From Paracandidimonas soli (lineage in GTDB: Bacteria; Pseudomonadota; Gammaproteobacteria; Burkholderiales; Burkholderiaceae_B), in NCBI RefSeq assembly GCF_004342005.1, contig NZ_SMBX01000002.1:1-64000 (forward strand): DNA of 64,000 nt, read 5' to 3'. Below, one piece after another: positions 1 through 11,592 of the stretch. The translations under genes and the position numbers were made by a program. A model generated the notes under the pieces. It did no database searches. It saw only the letters and a program-made list of their open reading frames with translations, and was not told the origin of the DNA. Numbering within the stretch: position 1 is the first letter of the stretch; the number at the start of each line of letters is the position of its first letter.

Positions 1-61
1 CAACACCCCCCGGATCATGGACGACTGGGGGCAGGAATCATGCCGGACCTGGCTGGCCAGA

Positions 62-80
62 GTCCCGACTATCTCGGGAC
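62..80. repeat. Short inverted repeat downstream of hslO
   Basis: A 7-bp stem (GTCCCGA / TCGGGAC) with a 5-nt loop lies just past the end of hslO. There is no T-run on either side, so a terminator role is only possible. Nothing else is visible in bases 1-99. Confidence 0.3.
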
Positions 81-99
81 AGGAAGATAGTAACGGGGC

Positions 100-1020
100 T
101 CAGTGCACCGACATGCTGGGTGGAGCTGGCTGGCCCGTCTGGCCGGCGAACAGTCCGGCGCAGTCCACCGCGTCGAAACGATAGGGTTTGCCGCAGAAAT
201 TGCAGGCAACCTCGATGCTGTCGCGTTCGTTCAGGATGTCCTGGATCTCTTCGCTACCGAGCATGCGCAGCATCTCGGCCACGCGCTCGCGCGAACAGGG
301 ACAATGCCACCGGACGGGAAGAGGGTCGAACATCAGCAGCTGCTCTTCCCAGAACAGGCGGTGCGCCAGCGTGTCGGGATCGAGCGTGAGCAGTTCTTCC
401 TGCTTGACCGTGGAGGCCAGGTGGCAGGCGCGTTCCCAGGAGGGCTCCACGGATTCGGACCAGTGCTCGTTGCCGCCGTGATCCGGCAGGCGCTGCAGCA
501 GCAGGCCGCCGATTTGCCGGCTGTCGGCTGCCAGCCATAGCCGGGTGTCCAACTGCTGCGACTGGCGCATATAGTGTTCGAGCACCTTGGCGACACTGTC
601 GCCTTCCATGGGAACGACTCCCTGGTATGGCGTCAGGTGGCTGCCGCTGCGGCGGGGATCGATGACGACGATGAACTGGCCCTGTCCGTCGGGATTGATC
701 AGCGATTGCAGATCGCCGTCATCGGGGATGACGGCATCTTCGCGCAATGTGGCGCTGGCCCGGACATTCAGGCTGGAAGTGCATTCGACCACGATGAGCG
801 CGACCGGGCCGTTGCCCTGCAGCTGCAGGACGATGGAACCGTCGAACTTGAGGTTGGCGGACAGCAAGGTGGCGGCGACTGTCAGCTCTCCGAGCAAAGT
901 CTGTACGCAGGCTGGATACTGCTGGTGAGCGAGCCCGGCTTGCCAGGCATCTACGAGGCGCACGGCCTGCACGCGGGTGCCGTGGTCGGGGAACAGGTAT
1001 TTTTTCAGGGATTCGGACAT
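100..1020 (-). CDS. hslO: Redox-regulated molecular chaperone Hsp33
   Basis: Hsp33 is a cytoplasmic holdase activated by oxidation, when a zinc-binding cysteine cluster forms disulfides and the C-terminal region unfolds to bind clients. The 306-aa product has the family length and starts MSESLKKYLFPD. The zinc site is complete and C-terminal: HCPCS gives C240 and C242, CNFCGKPY gives C273 and C276. The gene is last in a minus-strand series. It is separated from the upstream AMP-binding gene by a repeat-filled gap, so it probably has its own promoter. Nothing looks damaged. Confidence 0.95.
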   Translation of the reverse strand: MSESLKKYLFPDHGTRVQAVRLVDAWQAGLAHQQYPACVQTLLGELTVAATLLSANLKFDGSIVLQLQGNGPVALIVVECTSSLNVRASATLREDAVIPDDGDLQSLINPDGQGQFIVVIDPRRSGSHLTPYQGVVPMEGDSVAKVLEHYMRQSQQLDTRLWLAADSRQIGGLLLQRLPDHGGNEHWSESVEPSWERACHLASTVKQEELLTLDPDTLAHRLFWEEQLLMFDPLPVRWHCPCSRERVAEMLRMLGSEEIQDILNERDSIEVACNFCGKPYRFDAVDCAGLFAGQTGQPAPPSMSVH

Positions 1021-1078
1021 CCGTGGATTTTAGCCGAATTGGGCGAATCCGAGCGGCATGCAGACCGCGAGGTGGAGC

Positions 1079-1197
1079 GCAAGCGGGCGTCAGCCTGCGC
1101 AGCGTGGGGGCATTTTTTACCGCCGGGCCGCCCCAAGGTAAAAAGCGCCCCCTTGGGGGGCAGCAAGCGGGCGTCAGCCTGCGCAGCGTGGGGGCAT
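1079..1197. repeat. Dispersed GC-rich repeat, copy 1 (with 35-bp direct repeat)
   Basis: A 35-bp sequence containing GCAGCGTGGGGGCAT occurs twice exactly, at 1079-1113 and 1163-1197. Between the copies lies a core with GCCCCCTTGGGGGGC at about 1146-1160. Read on the minus strand this core is a C-run/G-run hairpin followed by GCTTTTTACC, which looks like an intrinsic terminator for the gene ending at 1199. Related copies are at about 27617-27700 and 61687-61755, all in the same orientation. No gene is seen in 1021-1198. Confidence 0.8.
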
Positions 1198-1198
1198 C

Positions 1199-2527
1199 TT
1201 ATGCGGGCTGGGCCTTGCGCGGCTTCAGCCAGACATAGCCGTCGGCGTCCATGAACCCCCATAGCCCGGTCAGGCACCAGTCGCCGATGTAGCGGCTGCG
1301 GGTCAGGTCGTCTTTTTGCCAGTAGCCCAGGAACAGCGCAGGGTCGGGATGACCGTGGATGTCGTTGCGGTGCACCGCGATTTCGCCCGCCATGCCCGTA
1401 GGGCGCGCCGTACCGCGCGTATCGATGACGGCGACGCGATGGCCGGGGTAAGGCAGCCCCAGGCTGCCGGGACGGCCGGGCCATTTCAGGTGGCTGTCGC
1501 CGATGGGGGCGTTGGTTTCCAGGTGGCTCCATGCCAGGTTGGGTTTCAGGCCGATCTGTTGCTGCAGGCGGTCGGCGACGGCGTCGGGCAGCGGCGGACC
1601 GCTGACGGCGATGGCGCGAAGAGCAAGCTGCTCGGCATGCCGCTCCAGCAGGTCGGGCTCCTGGGCGATGCGGGCGGCCAGGGCGGTCGACAGGTAGGCA
1701 TTGGTGACCTGATAGCGGGACATGATGGTCAGCGCCTGGTGCGGAGAGAATCCGTTGGGCGCCGCCACGACGGGACGGCCGAAGTAAAGGGCCGGCAACA
1801 GGGCATGCAGCAGGCTGCCCCAGGCGTTCCAGTCGGGCGACCAGAGTATGTCGTTTTTCTGGGGAAACCAGTTCTGCGAAGCGACGAAGCCGGGCAGGGC
1901 GCCGATCAGCGCGGCATGGGACAGCAGGACGCCGTCGGCGGTGTGTTCGGTATCGGTGGGGTACAGCAGCAGGGCGGGTGCGCGTGAGAGCGTCGGCAAG
2001 GTCCGGAAGACGGCGGGCTGGCGCGCCAGCAGGGTGCGCCAGGGGATGATGGCGTCGCTTTCGAAGTTGAAGCCGATGACCTGCTTCAGCTGCGGGCACT
2101 GTGCCTGCAGCACCCTGTTGCCGCAGATGTTGTCGACGATGGCGACGCGCGCCCCGGAATCCAGCAGGCTGTTGCGCAGCGCGATCGGGCTGGCATGGCT
2201 GGACAGGGGAACGGCGATGGCGCCCGCGCTGAGAACGGCCATGAGGGAGACCACGGCCTCGGGCCGCTGCGTCATGACGATGGCGACGCGGTCTCCGGGT
2301 ACGACATCCATGCGCTCCAGCCCGTTGGCGAGCTGTTGCGCGGTGGCCGACAGGCGGGTGTAGGTCCAGACGTCGCGCCGTCCTGCTTCATCTTCGTAGT
2401 AGATGGCTGCATTCCGGCCCTCGTGCGTGTTGCCTGCCCAGCGGTGGGCACATGCATCCGCCATGTTGAACACGGAGGGAACGAGCCAGAGGTACGAGGG
2501 GTAAAGCTCCGGATATTGGTTATTCAT
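1199..2527 (-). CDS. Truncated AMP-binding (acyl-CoA synthetase-like) protein
   Basis: This 442-aa protein has the fold order of the acyl-CoA synthetase / adenylate-forming family, which normally activates acids with ATP and CoA. Recognisable parts are LYPSYLWLVPSVFNMADACA near the start, GDRVAIVM, and GDWCLTGLWGFMDADGYVW near the end. The ATP loop is degenerate: LLLYPTDTEHTADGVLLSH stands where the family has a Gly/Ser/Thr-rich loop and Lys. The protein stops right after the hinge, so the C-terminal lid with the catalytic lysine is missing. A dispersed repeat begins at the stop codon. I chose ATG 2527 (MNNQYPEL) because homology begins there; a longer TTG start at 2599 exists. Probably catalytically impaired, or acting with another role. 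Confidence 0.7.
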   Translation of the reverse strand: MNNQYPELYPSYLWLVPSVFNMADACAHRWAGNTHEGRNAAIYYEDEAGRRDVWTYTRLSATAQQLANGLERMDVVPGDRVAIVMTQRPEAVVSLMAVLSAGAIAVPLSSHASPIALRNSLLDSGARVAIVDNICGNRVLQAQCPQLKQVIGFNFESDAIIPWRTLLARQPAVFRTLPTLSRAPALLLYPTDTEHTADGVLLSHAALIGALPGFVASQNWFPQKNDILWSPDWNAWGSLLHALLPALYFGRPVVAAPNGFSPHQALTIMSRYQVTNAYLSTALAARIAQEPDLLERHAEQLALRAIAVSGPPLPDAVADRLQQQIGLKPNLAWSHLETNAPIGDSHLKWPGRPGSLGLPYPGHRVAVIDTRGTARPTGMAGEIAVHRNDIHGHPDPALFLGYWQKDDLTRSRYIGDWCLTGLWGFMDADGYVWLKPRKAQPA

Positions 2528-2629
2528 TCGGCTGTTGACGTACGTGACGGCGGAATTGTGTTTAGCCCTAAGCATGAACGACAAGCGCCTTGTACGCAAT
2601 CCCCCCGCTGGAAATACAGACCTTGGGGT

Positions 2630-3160
2630 TTATACCCCTTTTTTCCGCTGCGCGTCGACCAGCCGGGTTCCCAGGATGCGGTCGTGCAGGAAGTCGCCGT
2701 CGCGATTCAGCCACGTCGGGATGAACAGCGTGAAGGGCGTGAATACGATCAGGAGATCGGTCGAGGCATAGCCTGTGGCCTCCGAAGCCAGGCGCACGGC
2801 ATAGGCCGCCAGCAGCGGAATGGGCCAGATCAGCAGGTAGCGCAGGACCAGGACGCCGGCGCCGGGCACCTTGCCGTTTTTGTCGACCAGCCGGATATTC
2901 CAGGTTTTCATGGGCAGGGTCTGCCCGCTGCGGCGCCAACTGAGGAAAAAATAGATGCCGATGGCAAGGAACAGGATGAGCTGGCGTTCGTGGCGGAAGA
3001 TAAGACCGCTGCGGCTTTGCGTCAGCGTATCGAACAGATAGCCGGCGGTGAAGATGACGCCGAACAGCAGCACGGATTCGTACATCATGCTGGCGAAGCG
3101 GCGCAGGCGGCCCGCCGGCGCGGGCGAGGATACGGGGGATGCGGAGGCTTGTTGATTCAT
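2630..3160 (-). CDS. RDD family membrane protein
   Basis: A 176-aa inner-membrane protein of the RDD family, whose members have a conserved Arg and two Asp and mostly unknown roles; some have been linked to ion transport. Visible features are RRFASMMYE at the first membrane segment, hydrophobic stretches around VLLFGVIFTAGYL, LILFLAIGIYFF and YLLIWPIPLLAAY, the polar LVDKNGK segment, and the terminal HDRILGTRLVD motif. ATG 3160 is chosen because it begins at MNQQAS and lies 7 nt after the stop of the methyltransferase gene, so the two are very likely cotranscribed. Function not predictable. Confidence 0.85.
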   Translation of the reverse strand: MNQQASASPVSSPAPAGRLRRFASMMYESVLLFGVIFTAGYLFDTLTQSRSGLIFRHERQLILFLAIGIYFFLSWRRSGQTLPMKTWNIRLVDKNGKVPGAGVLVLRYLLIWPIPLLAAYAVRLASEATGYASTDLLIVFTPFTLFIPTWLNRDGDFLHDRILGTRLVDAQRKKGV

Positions 3161-3167
3161 GCGTGAT

Positions 3168-4868
3168 TCAGGAACGGTAGCCTTCGGCCACCATTTCGAA
3201 CAGGAACAGGCGGCAGTCCAGCGCGCCATTGTGCAGGGGAATGCGCTGGCGGGGCTTGAGCCGCAGGTGCTTGGGCAGGTCCAGGTCGCTGGTGATGGCG
3301 GCCACCTGCCAGCCCGAGAAGCTGCGCTTCAGGTGCTCGGCCCATTGCCGCCAGAAGGTCGCGCCAGTGCTGTCCAGGCGCTCGCCATAGGGCGGATTGG
3401 TTACGATCCAGCCCTGCTTCGAGGGCGGCTCGATGGCAAGCGCGTCTCCGGCGCGGAAATCGATGGCATCGGGAGCCAGCCATGCGCGCTTGGCATTGGC
3501 CCGAGCGGCCTGGATGGCGTTTTCGTCGAGATCGCGTCCGAACAGTGGGGTGTCCAGTCGCGTGGCGATGCCGGCGCGGGCTTCGTCCTTGATGTCGTGC
3601 CACAGCCTGTCGTTATGGTTGCGCAGGCGCTCGAAGGCGAATGGCCGCCAGATGCCGGGGGGCGCGCCCAATGCGATGCCGGCAGCCTCGATCAGGATGG
3701 TGCCGCTGCCGCAGAACGGATCGAGCAGCGTCTGCCCGGGTTTCCAGCCGGACAGCGCCAGCAGCCCGCTGGCCAGATTCTCGCGCAGCGGCGCTTCGCC
3801 CTTGTCCAGGCGCCAGCCGCGCTTGAACAGGGACTCGCCGGAAGTGTCCAGGTACAGGGTGGCCGAGCGCTCGTCCAGGAACAGATGGACGCGCGCGTCG
3901 GGACGCACGGTGTCGATGCTGGGCCGGCTGCCTTCGCGCTCGCGCAGGCGGTCGCAGATGCCGTCCTTGGCGCGAAGATTGCAGTACTGCAGGCTTTGCA
4001 TGGGGCTGCGGATGGCGGAGGTGTCGACGCGCAGCGTATGGTCGGGGCCGAACCATTGCTCCCAGGGCGTGGCGCGCGCCAGCTCGAGAATGTCGTCTTC
4101 CTTTGCGACAAGGCTCCTGGCAACCTGGACCAGGATGCGCGTGGCCAGGCGGGAATGCAGGTTCGCCTTCTGGATGCCTGCCCAGTCGGTGCGGAATCGG
4201 CAGCCGGCGCGCCCGGCCTTGACGTCGGCAAAGCCCAGACGCGTCAGTTCTTCCGCCAGTGGCTGCTCCAGGCCCTGCGGGCACGGGGCGAAGACGGGAA
4301 ATTGCTCGCCCGGCCGCGTGTCGATGATCTGCCGTTCCCTGGGCATGGTGTCGGCCAGCAGGTGAGGCCTGCCCATGCCGCCTTCGATTTCGGGGCCGCG
4401 ATGGCGCATGCGTTCGGTATAGGAGGGCATGGCTTCCGCCCGGGAGAGCCTTGCCGGCCGGTCGGATACAGCATGCGAAGCCGATCTGGACGCATGCTCT
4501 TTGAGTTCCGGGCGCCTGCGCCTGTCGCCGGAAGCTTGTTCGGAGCCTGTGGAGGGCTTCTGCCGGCTTTGCGGGCGTACGTCGGAACTGGCGCGGGATG
4601 GGCGCCTGGCTTCGACCTGTCTGTCTGCATCAACCTTGACGACCGGCCGGAATCCGGCCCGGGACGGGCCGCCCTTGTCCGGAGATTGAGGGCGGCGCTT
4701 GTCTTGCGGCGCGTCCGTGGCCTCGGGACGGCGCTCGAAGCGAGCCTGGGCGACCGCCTTCGCGCGCGCGCCTGTGCGCTGGCGCGGCGCTTCGCGCTCG
4801 GCCTGGCTGCCGGAGGCCGGCGGAGATTTCTTCAGGGAGAGGGTCTTGCGTGGCGTATCGTCGGCCAT
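3168..4868 (-). CDS. THUMP-domain 23S rRNA methyltransferase (RlmL-like)
   Basis: An RNA guanine-N2 methyltransferase of the RlmL/YcbY N-terminal type (23S rRNA m2G is the known role of the family). The first 185 or so residues are a low-complexity basic extension rich in R, K, S, P and Q. A THUMP domain starts near residue 190 (FPVFAPCPQGLEQPLAEEL), followed by the Rossmann methyltransferase with DPFCGSGTILIEAAG as the SAM site and TNPPYGER as the NPPY catalytic motif. It lacks the fused RlmK half found in E. coli. It overlaps nothing and leads the RDD gene by 7 nt. An internal Met near residue 147 could be an alternative start. Confidence 0.88.
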   Translation of the reverse strand: MADDTPRKTLSLKKSPPASGSQAEREAPRQRTGARAKAVAQARFERRPEATDAPQDKRRPQSPDKGGPSRAGFRPVVKVDADRQVEARRPSRASSDVRPQSRQKPSTGSEQASGDRRRRPELKEHASRSASHAVSDRPARLSRAEAMPSYTERMRHRGPEIEGGMGRPHLLADTMPRERQIIDTRPGEQFPVFAPCPQGLEQPLAEELTRLGFADVKAGRAGCRFRTDWAGIQKANLHSRLATRILVQVARSLVAKEDDILELARATPWEQWFGPDHTLRVDTSAIRSPMQSLQYCNLRAKDGICDRLREREGSRPSIDTVRPDARVHLFLDERSATLYLDTSGESLFKRGWRLDKGEAPLRENLASGLLALSGWKPGQTLLDPFCGSGTILIEAAGIALGAPPGIWRPFAFERLRNHNDRLWHDIKDEARAGIATRLDTPLFGRDLDENAIQAARANAKRAWLAPDAIDFRAGDALAIEPPSKQGWIVTNPPYGERLDSTGATFWRQWAEHLKRSFSGWQVAAITSDLDLPKHLRLKPRQRIPLHNGALDCRLFLFEMVAEGYRS

Positions 4869-4880
4869 GGAGTGACTTGC

Positions 4881-5297
4881 CTAGAATGGTCGGACGACGA
4901 CCAGGATGAGAATGAAAATCAGCAGGATGACGGGCAGTTCGTTGTACCAGCGGTAGTACGTGTGGCTGCGCCGGTTGTTGCGGCTGCGGAAGCGGTCGAG
5001 CACGCGCTTGCAGTGCAGATGATAGCCCGCCAGTACGAAGACCAGGGCCAGCTTGGCGTGCATCCAGCCCTGGGCGCGGCCCAGGCCGTAGCCCAGGTAC
5101 AGCCACAGGCCGAAGGCGACCCCGAGGATGGCCAGGGGCGTCATGAAGCGGTACAGCCGCTCGGCCATGCCGAGCAGACAGGCGTAGACCTCGTCGTTGT
5201 CGGCCTGGGCCAGGTTGACGTAGATGCGCGGCAGGTAGAACAGCCCGGCGAACCAGGAAATGATGAACAGCAGGTGCAGCGTCTTGACCCAGAGCAT
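4881..5297 (-). CDS. hemJ: Protoporphyrinogen IX oxidase HemJ (CopD/UPF0093 family)
   Basis: A 138-aa multi-pass membrane protein of the HemJ family, which oxidises protoporphyrinogen IX to protoporphyrin IX in haem synthesis. It starts MLWVKTLHLLFIISWFAGLF with the conserved His in the first helix, and has WMHAKLALV with the conserved Lys in the third, then YNELPVILLIFILILVVVRPF at the end. Length and four-helix pattern fit. The gene lies 16 nt downstream of proA and 12 nt upstream of the rRNA methyltransferase, so an operon is likely. The aerobic hemF is also in this window. A CopD-like role is the alternative. Confidence 0.82.
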   Translation of the reverse strand: MLWVKTLHLLFIISWFAGLFYLPRIYVNLAQADNDEVYACLLGMAERLYRFMTPLAILGVAFGLWLYLGYGLGRAQGWMHAKLALVFVLAGYHLHCKRVLDRFRSRNNRRSHTYYRWYNELPVILLIFILILVVVRPF

Positions 5298-5313
5298 GAT
5301 GGAGCGCCTTGCC

Positions 5314-6588
5314 TCAGTTCTGGCCGCGCAACTGGCCGTCGCCCGACAGTACCCACTTCATGGTGGTCAGTCCTTCCAGGCCTACCGGGCCGCGCGCATG
5401 CAGGCGGTTGGTGGAAATGCCGATCTCTGCGCCCAGGCCGTATTCGAAGCCGTCGGCAAAACAGGTGGGCAGGTTCACGTAGACGGAGCTGGAGTCGACC
5501 TCGCGCTGGAAGCGATTGGCGGCCGCCAGATTCTCCGTGACGATGGATTCGGTATGCTGCGAGCTGTAGCGGGCGATGTGCTCCATGGCCTGATCGAGGT
5601 CGTCGACGACGCGGATGGCGAGGATGGGGCCCAGGTATTCGGTTTCCCAGTCGGCCTCGGTGGCGGGAGCCGCGTGCGGCACGATGGCGCGCGTGCGCTC
5701 GCAGCCGCGCAGCTCGACGCCTTTTTCCGTCAGGGACTGCGCGATGCGCGGCAGGGCCCGGTCTGCGATGTCCTGGTGGACCAGCAGCGTTTCCAGGGCG
5801 CCGCAGATGCCGTAGCGGTACGTCTTGGCGTTCAGCGTGATGTCGTGGGCCTTGTCCAGGTCGGCATCGGCATCGATGAAGAGGTGGCAATTGCCGTCCA
5901 GGTGCTTGATGACGGGCACCTTGGCGTCGGCCGCGATGCGGGAGATCAGGCTCTTGCCGCCGCGGGGAATGATGACGTCGACGTCGTCGCTCAGCGTGAT
6001 GAGCTCGCCGACGGCCGCGCGGTCCGTCGTGCCGACCACCTGGATGGCGTCGACGGGAAGCCCCGCTTGCGCCAGGCATTGCTGGATGATGGCGCCGAGG
6101 GCGCGGTTGGAATGAAAGGCCTCGCTGCCGCCGCGCAGGATGGCGGCGTTGGAGGTCTTCAGGCACAGGGCGGCGGCGTCGATAGTGACGTTGGGGCGGG
6201 ACTCGTAGATTATGCCGATGACCCCGATGGGCACGCGCATCTGCGCGACGCGCATGCCGTTGGGACGAATGGCCGAAGCCGTCGTGCTGCCGATGGGATC
6301 CGGCATGTCGGCGATCTGCAGCAGGCCGGCGGCCATGGTGTCCAGCGCCTTGTCGGACAGGGCCAGGCGATCGACCAGCGCATCTTCCAGGCCGTTCTTG
6401 CGGGCGGCATCGAGGTCCTTGGCGTTTTCCGCCTGCAGCGCCTGGCGCTGTTCCTGGATGGCCTGAGCCATGAGGCGCAGCGCCCGGGCCTTGTCGCGGC
6501 CGGAGGCGGAGAGCATCTGGCGCGACGCGGCGCGCGCGCTTTTTGCCATGAGGGCGATGTCGGAGAGCTGCTTGTCGGTGTGGCTCAT
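5314..6588 (-). CDS. proA: Glutamate-5-semialdehyde dehydrogenase
   Basis: ProA reduces gamma-glutamyl phosphate to glutamate-5-semialdehyde with NADPH, the second step of proline synthesis. The 424-aa product has [39 protein letters not shown] and the catalytic cysteine C262 in [16 protein letters not shown] 6588 ([10 protein letters not shown]) is chosen because the upstream in-frame extension lacks family similarity. It lies 133 nt after holA and 16 nt before hemJ. proB is not in the window. Confidence 0.96.
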   Translation of the reverse strand: MSHTDKQLSDIALMAKSARAASRQMLSASGRDKARALRLMAQAIQEQRQALQAENAKDLDAARKNGLEDALVDRLALSDKALDTMAAGLLQIADMPDPIGSTTASAIRPNGMRVAQMRVPIGVIGIIYESRPNVTIDAAALCLKTSNAAILRGGSEAFHSNRALGAIIQQCLAQAGLPVDAIQVVGTTDRAAVGELITLSDDVDVIIPRGGKSLISRIAADAKVPVIKHLDGNCHLFIDADADLDKAHDITLNAKTYRYGICGALETLLVHQDIADRALPRIAQSLTEKGVELRGCERTRAIVPHAAPATEADWETEYLGPILAIRVVDDLDQAMEHIARYSSQHTESIVTENLAAANRFQREVDSSSVYVNLPTCFADGFEYGLGAEIGISTNRLHARGPVGLEGLTTMKWVLSGDGQLRGQN

Positions 6589-6721
6589 GATGCTTGCGGG
6601 AAAAATCTGGACAATTCTCTGATTATCCCAGTATTCGAGGTTGCTGTGTGGATGCGTGCGCAAACGCGGTCCGCCTGTGTTGCGAATGCCTGCCGGGGCC
6701 TGGGGCCTGTCGGCGCAGGCC

Positions 6722-7774
6722 TCAGCGTTTTCCCGCGACTGCGATGCGCAGCACGAGGCGCGAAAGTTCTTCCCAGGGATCGTTCAGCCGGCCTTCCGCC
6801 CGCAGGCCCTTGATGAGCCTGTCGACATCGTGGGCGTGCTGCACGGCGGCGGGCCAGGCCCTGGCGGGAATCCGGCGCAGCGCCTGCCTTGCCAGTTGCT
6901 CGCGATTGCCGAAGATGCGGTTCCTGCGGATTTCCGCGGACAGGTCTCCGCCCTTGGCCTGGGCTTCGGCAAGGCGGGCCAGGACGCGGATCTCGTCGCC
7001 CACGGCCCACAGGACCAGCGGCAGGGCCTCGCCTTCGGCGCGCAGGCCGGCCAGCATGGTCAGGGCCTTGTCGCCGTGGCCGGCCAGCATGGCGTCGCGC
7101 AGGCCGAACACATCGTAGCGGGCCACGTTCAGCACGGCTTTTTCCAGGTCCTCCTGGGAAATGGCGCCTTCCGGATACAGCAGGCCGAGTTTCATGATTT
7201 CCTGGTGGGCCGCCAGCAGATTGCCTTCCACCTTGTCGGCCATCCACTCCAGGCTGTCGCGCTGCAGGGATTGGCCCTGGCGCGCCAGGCGGGCCGCAAT
7301 CCAGCCGGGAAGCTGGTTGCGGCCGATGGAGGCGATTTCGATGCCGGTGGCTGCATCGAACAGCGCTTGCGCCCACTTGGCGCTGCGAGTGGCCTTGTCC
7401 AGGCGGGGCAGGCTGATGAGCAGCAGCGTATCGGCCAGGGCGCCGCTGGCGGCCATGGCGGCAAGCTTGCCCAGGGTGTCGGCGCCGGTCTTGCCCGGCT
7501 TGCCAGAAGGAAGTTGCAGCTCGACCAGGCGGCGGTCGCCGAACAGCGATACGTTTTGCGTGGCGGCGATGGCGGCGCCCCAGTCGCTGCGCGCATCCAT
7601 GACGAGACTGGTGCGCTCGGTGAAGCCCAGCCGGGAGGCCGCTGCGCGCACGGCATCGGCGACTTCCGTGATCAGCAGCGGCTCGTCGCCCGACACCAGA
7701 TACAGAGGATCCAGCGCCGGCCGTTCTTCGGACAGCAGCTTCAGGAAGCGGTCGGCGTCCAGCGATCGTCCCAT
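6722..7774 (-). CDS. holA: DNA polymerase III subunit delta
   Basis: HolA opens the beta clamp in the clamp-loader complex of DNA polymerase III. The 350-aa product starts [16 protein letters not shown] and contains [20 protein letters not shown], the segment characteristic of bacterial delta subunits, followed by the three-domain helical body. It follows lptE by 64 nt on the same strand, the usual leuS-lptE-holA order in beta- and gammaproteobacteria. Confidence 0.95.
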   Translation of the reverse strand: MGRSLDADRFLKLLSEERPALDPLYLVSGDEPLLITEVADAVRAAASRLGFTERTSLVMDARSDWGAAIAATQNVSLFGDRRLVELQLPSGKPGKTGADTLGKLAAMAASGALADTLLLISLPRLDKATRSAKWAQALFDAATGIEIASIGRNQLPGWIAARLARQGQSLQRDSLEWMADKVEGNLLAAHQEIMKLGLLYPEGAISQEDLEKAVLNVARYDVFGLRDAMLAGHGDKALTMLAGLRAEGEALPLVLWAVGDEIRVLARLAEAQAKGGDLSAEIRRNRIFGNREQLARQALRRIPARAWPAAVQHAHDVDRLIKGLRAEGRLNDPWEELSRLVLRIAVAGKR

Positions 7775-7838
7775 GGCCGGCCTCAGGGTCTCGTGACGCC
7801 GGCAGATCCTGCGATGGCCGGCGCGGTACGGGCCGCCG

Positions 7839-8495
7839 TCACGGTTCGATCTCCTGCAGGTCCAGCTCTTGCGAGGAGGAGGGCGTCGGCGGCATTTCCG
7901 GAGGATTTTCGTCGATGGGCTGCGCGTCGCGATCGAGGTATGCCTCGGTGACTTCGGGCGATGTCAGGCGGCGCACGATGCGGTCGATCAGGCCCCGGCG
8001 CATATTGCGGTATACCGTGGCGATTTCCCCCTGCTTGGCCTGGACCGAGTTGGGGTCGTAGGGCATGTCGCGTGTCGAGCGCAGCGTGGTCGGCGGCAGC
8101 AGCAGCCGGTTTTTGTCGTCGGTCAGCTGGAACACGAATTCCAGGTTCAGTTCGTATTCTTCGACCTGCCCTTGCGCATCGATGGACAGCTCGCGCTGGA
8201 ACTGTCGGTTCGCCAGCTGCACCAGCTTGGCCTGCGCATCCTGCGGGTCGCTGACGAAGCGCGTGTCGGGCGAGGCCGCCAGTATGGCGCGGCGCAATTG
8301 CGCGCCAAACTCGGAGGAGTCCGGGATATTGGTGTAGAGCGTTTCGAACGGCAGGGGGGATGTGCCTTTCAGTTGAAAGCCGCAGCCGGCCACTGCAAGG
8401 GCGAGGCCCAGGCACAGCAGGCTTCGCAGCCAGCGCCGGAAACTGTCCGGGATGAAGGAACTGGAGGCCGGGCTGACGCGAATTGTGCTGTGCAT
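7839..8495 (-). CDS. lptE: LPS-assembly lipoprotein LptE
   Basis: LptE plugs the LptD barrel and helps insert lipopolysaccharide into the outer membrane. The 218-aa precursor has a signal peptide with hydrophobic LLCLGLALAVAGC; the lipobox Cys is about residue 38, followed by GFQLKGTSPLPFETLYTN, the start typical of LptE. The C-terminus is acidic and Pro-rich. It is 7 nt downstream of leuS on the same strand. The n-region before the h-region is unusually long (about 26 residues), so an internal start is possible. Confidence 0.9.
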   Translation of the reverse strand: MHSTIRVSPASSSFIPDSFRRWLRSLLCLGLALAVAGCGFQLKGTSPLPFETLYTNIPDSSEFGAQLRRAILAASPDTRFVSDPQDAQAKLVQLANRQFQRELSIDAQGQVEEYELNLEFVFQLTDDKNRLLLPPTTLRSTRDMPYDPNSVQAKQGEIATVYRNMRRGLIDRIVRRLTSPEVTEAYLDRDAQPIDENPPEMPPTPSSSQELDLQEIEP

Positions 8496-8502
8496 GCGTG
8501 GT

Positions 8503-11163
<2,661 letters not shown>

Positions 11164-11203
11164 GGATGAGGTTCTTTTTGAGAAAACGGTATGTGAACCC
11201 GAC

Positions 11204-11209
11204 ATTATA
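11204..11209 (-). promoter_or_regulatory. Candidate -10 element for leuS
   Basis: On the minus strand a perfect TATAAT lies about 40 nt upstream of the leuS ATG. No convincing -35 hexamer is seen 16-18 nt further upstream, so this is a half-supported promoter. Confidence 0.4.
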
Positions 11210-11273
11210 GGGCGGACGCTGAGGTTCTGGTGTCTCTGTGCCAGTCGGCTGGTTTGCCCGCCGTAACTAACCC

Positions 11274-11507
11274 GCCGGGAGGGAGGCGATGTGCTCCCGG
11301 GCTAGCGTGTCCGGGTCCCTGCGCTGCGCTCCGGGACTTCCCTGTGTTTTCACGGCTGGACGGGCGGCGTGCGAACTCGCAAGATCGATGGTCCCCCGGA
11401 CCATCGAAAACGCCTTGCTCGGACAGCGCACGCCTTGTATCCCGTCCAGCCGTGAAAACACAGGCCGGCCCCGAAACCGCCCGGGAGCACATCGCCTCCC
11501 TCCCGGC
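11274..11507. repeat. 234-bp nested long palindrome (MITE-like or cruciform)
   Basis: The gene-free stretch between leuS and rpmG is built from nested perfect inverted repeats. Outer arms of 28 bp are at 11274-11301 and 11480-11507 (starting GCCGGGAGGGAGGCGATG), middle arms of 24 bp at 11341-11364 and 11441-11464, and a central 9-bp hairpin at 11386-11394 / 11398-11406. The segments between the arms are only loosely complementary. No transposase, no coding signal and no clear target duplication are visible. It could be a non-autonomous element or a large RNA/DNA hairpin. The rest of 11210-11532 holds nothing else I can support. Confidence 0.85.
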
Positions 11508-11532
11508 TAGGCGTTGGCGAGAATTGCGGCGA

Positions 11533-11566
11533 TAAAACAAAAACCCCTGCGCAAAGGCAGGGGTTT
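11533..11566 (-). terminator. Intrinsic terminator of rpmB-rpmG
   Basis: On the minus strand a 10-bp stem (AAACCCCTGC / GCAGGGGTTT) with a 6-nt loop is followed by TTGTTTT. It lies about 27 nt after the rpmG stop. Confidence 0.9.
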
Positions 11567-11592
11567 CTGGGGTGCGATACAGGATGACCAGC

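Noticed and set aside
2625-2643. GGGGT/ACCCC hairpin with TTTTTT on plus
   Set aside because: There is no plus-strand gene to terminate; the T-run is the AAA AAG Lys codons at the end of the RDD gene.
11205-11540. Short open frames in both directions over the long palindrome
   Set aside because: They mirror the inverted repeats, are Arg/Pro-rich and lack ribosome sites.
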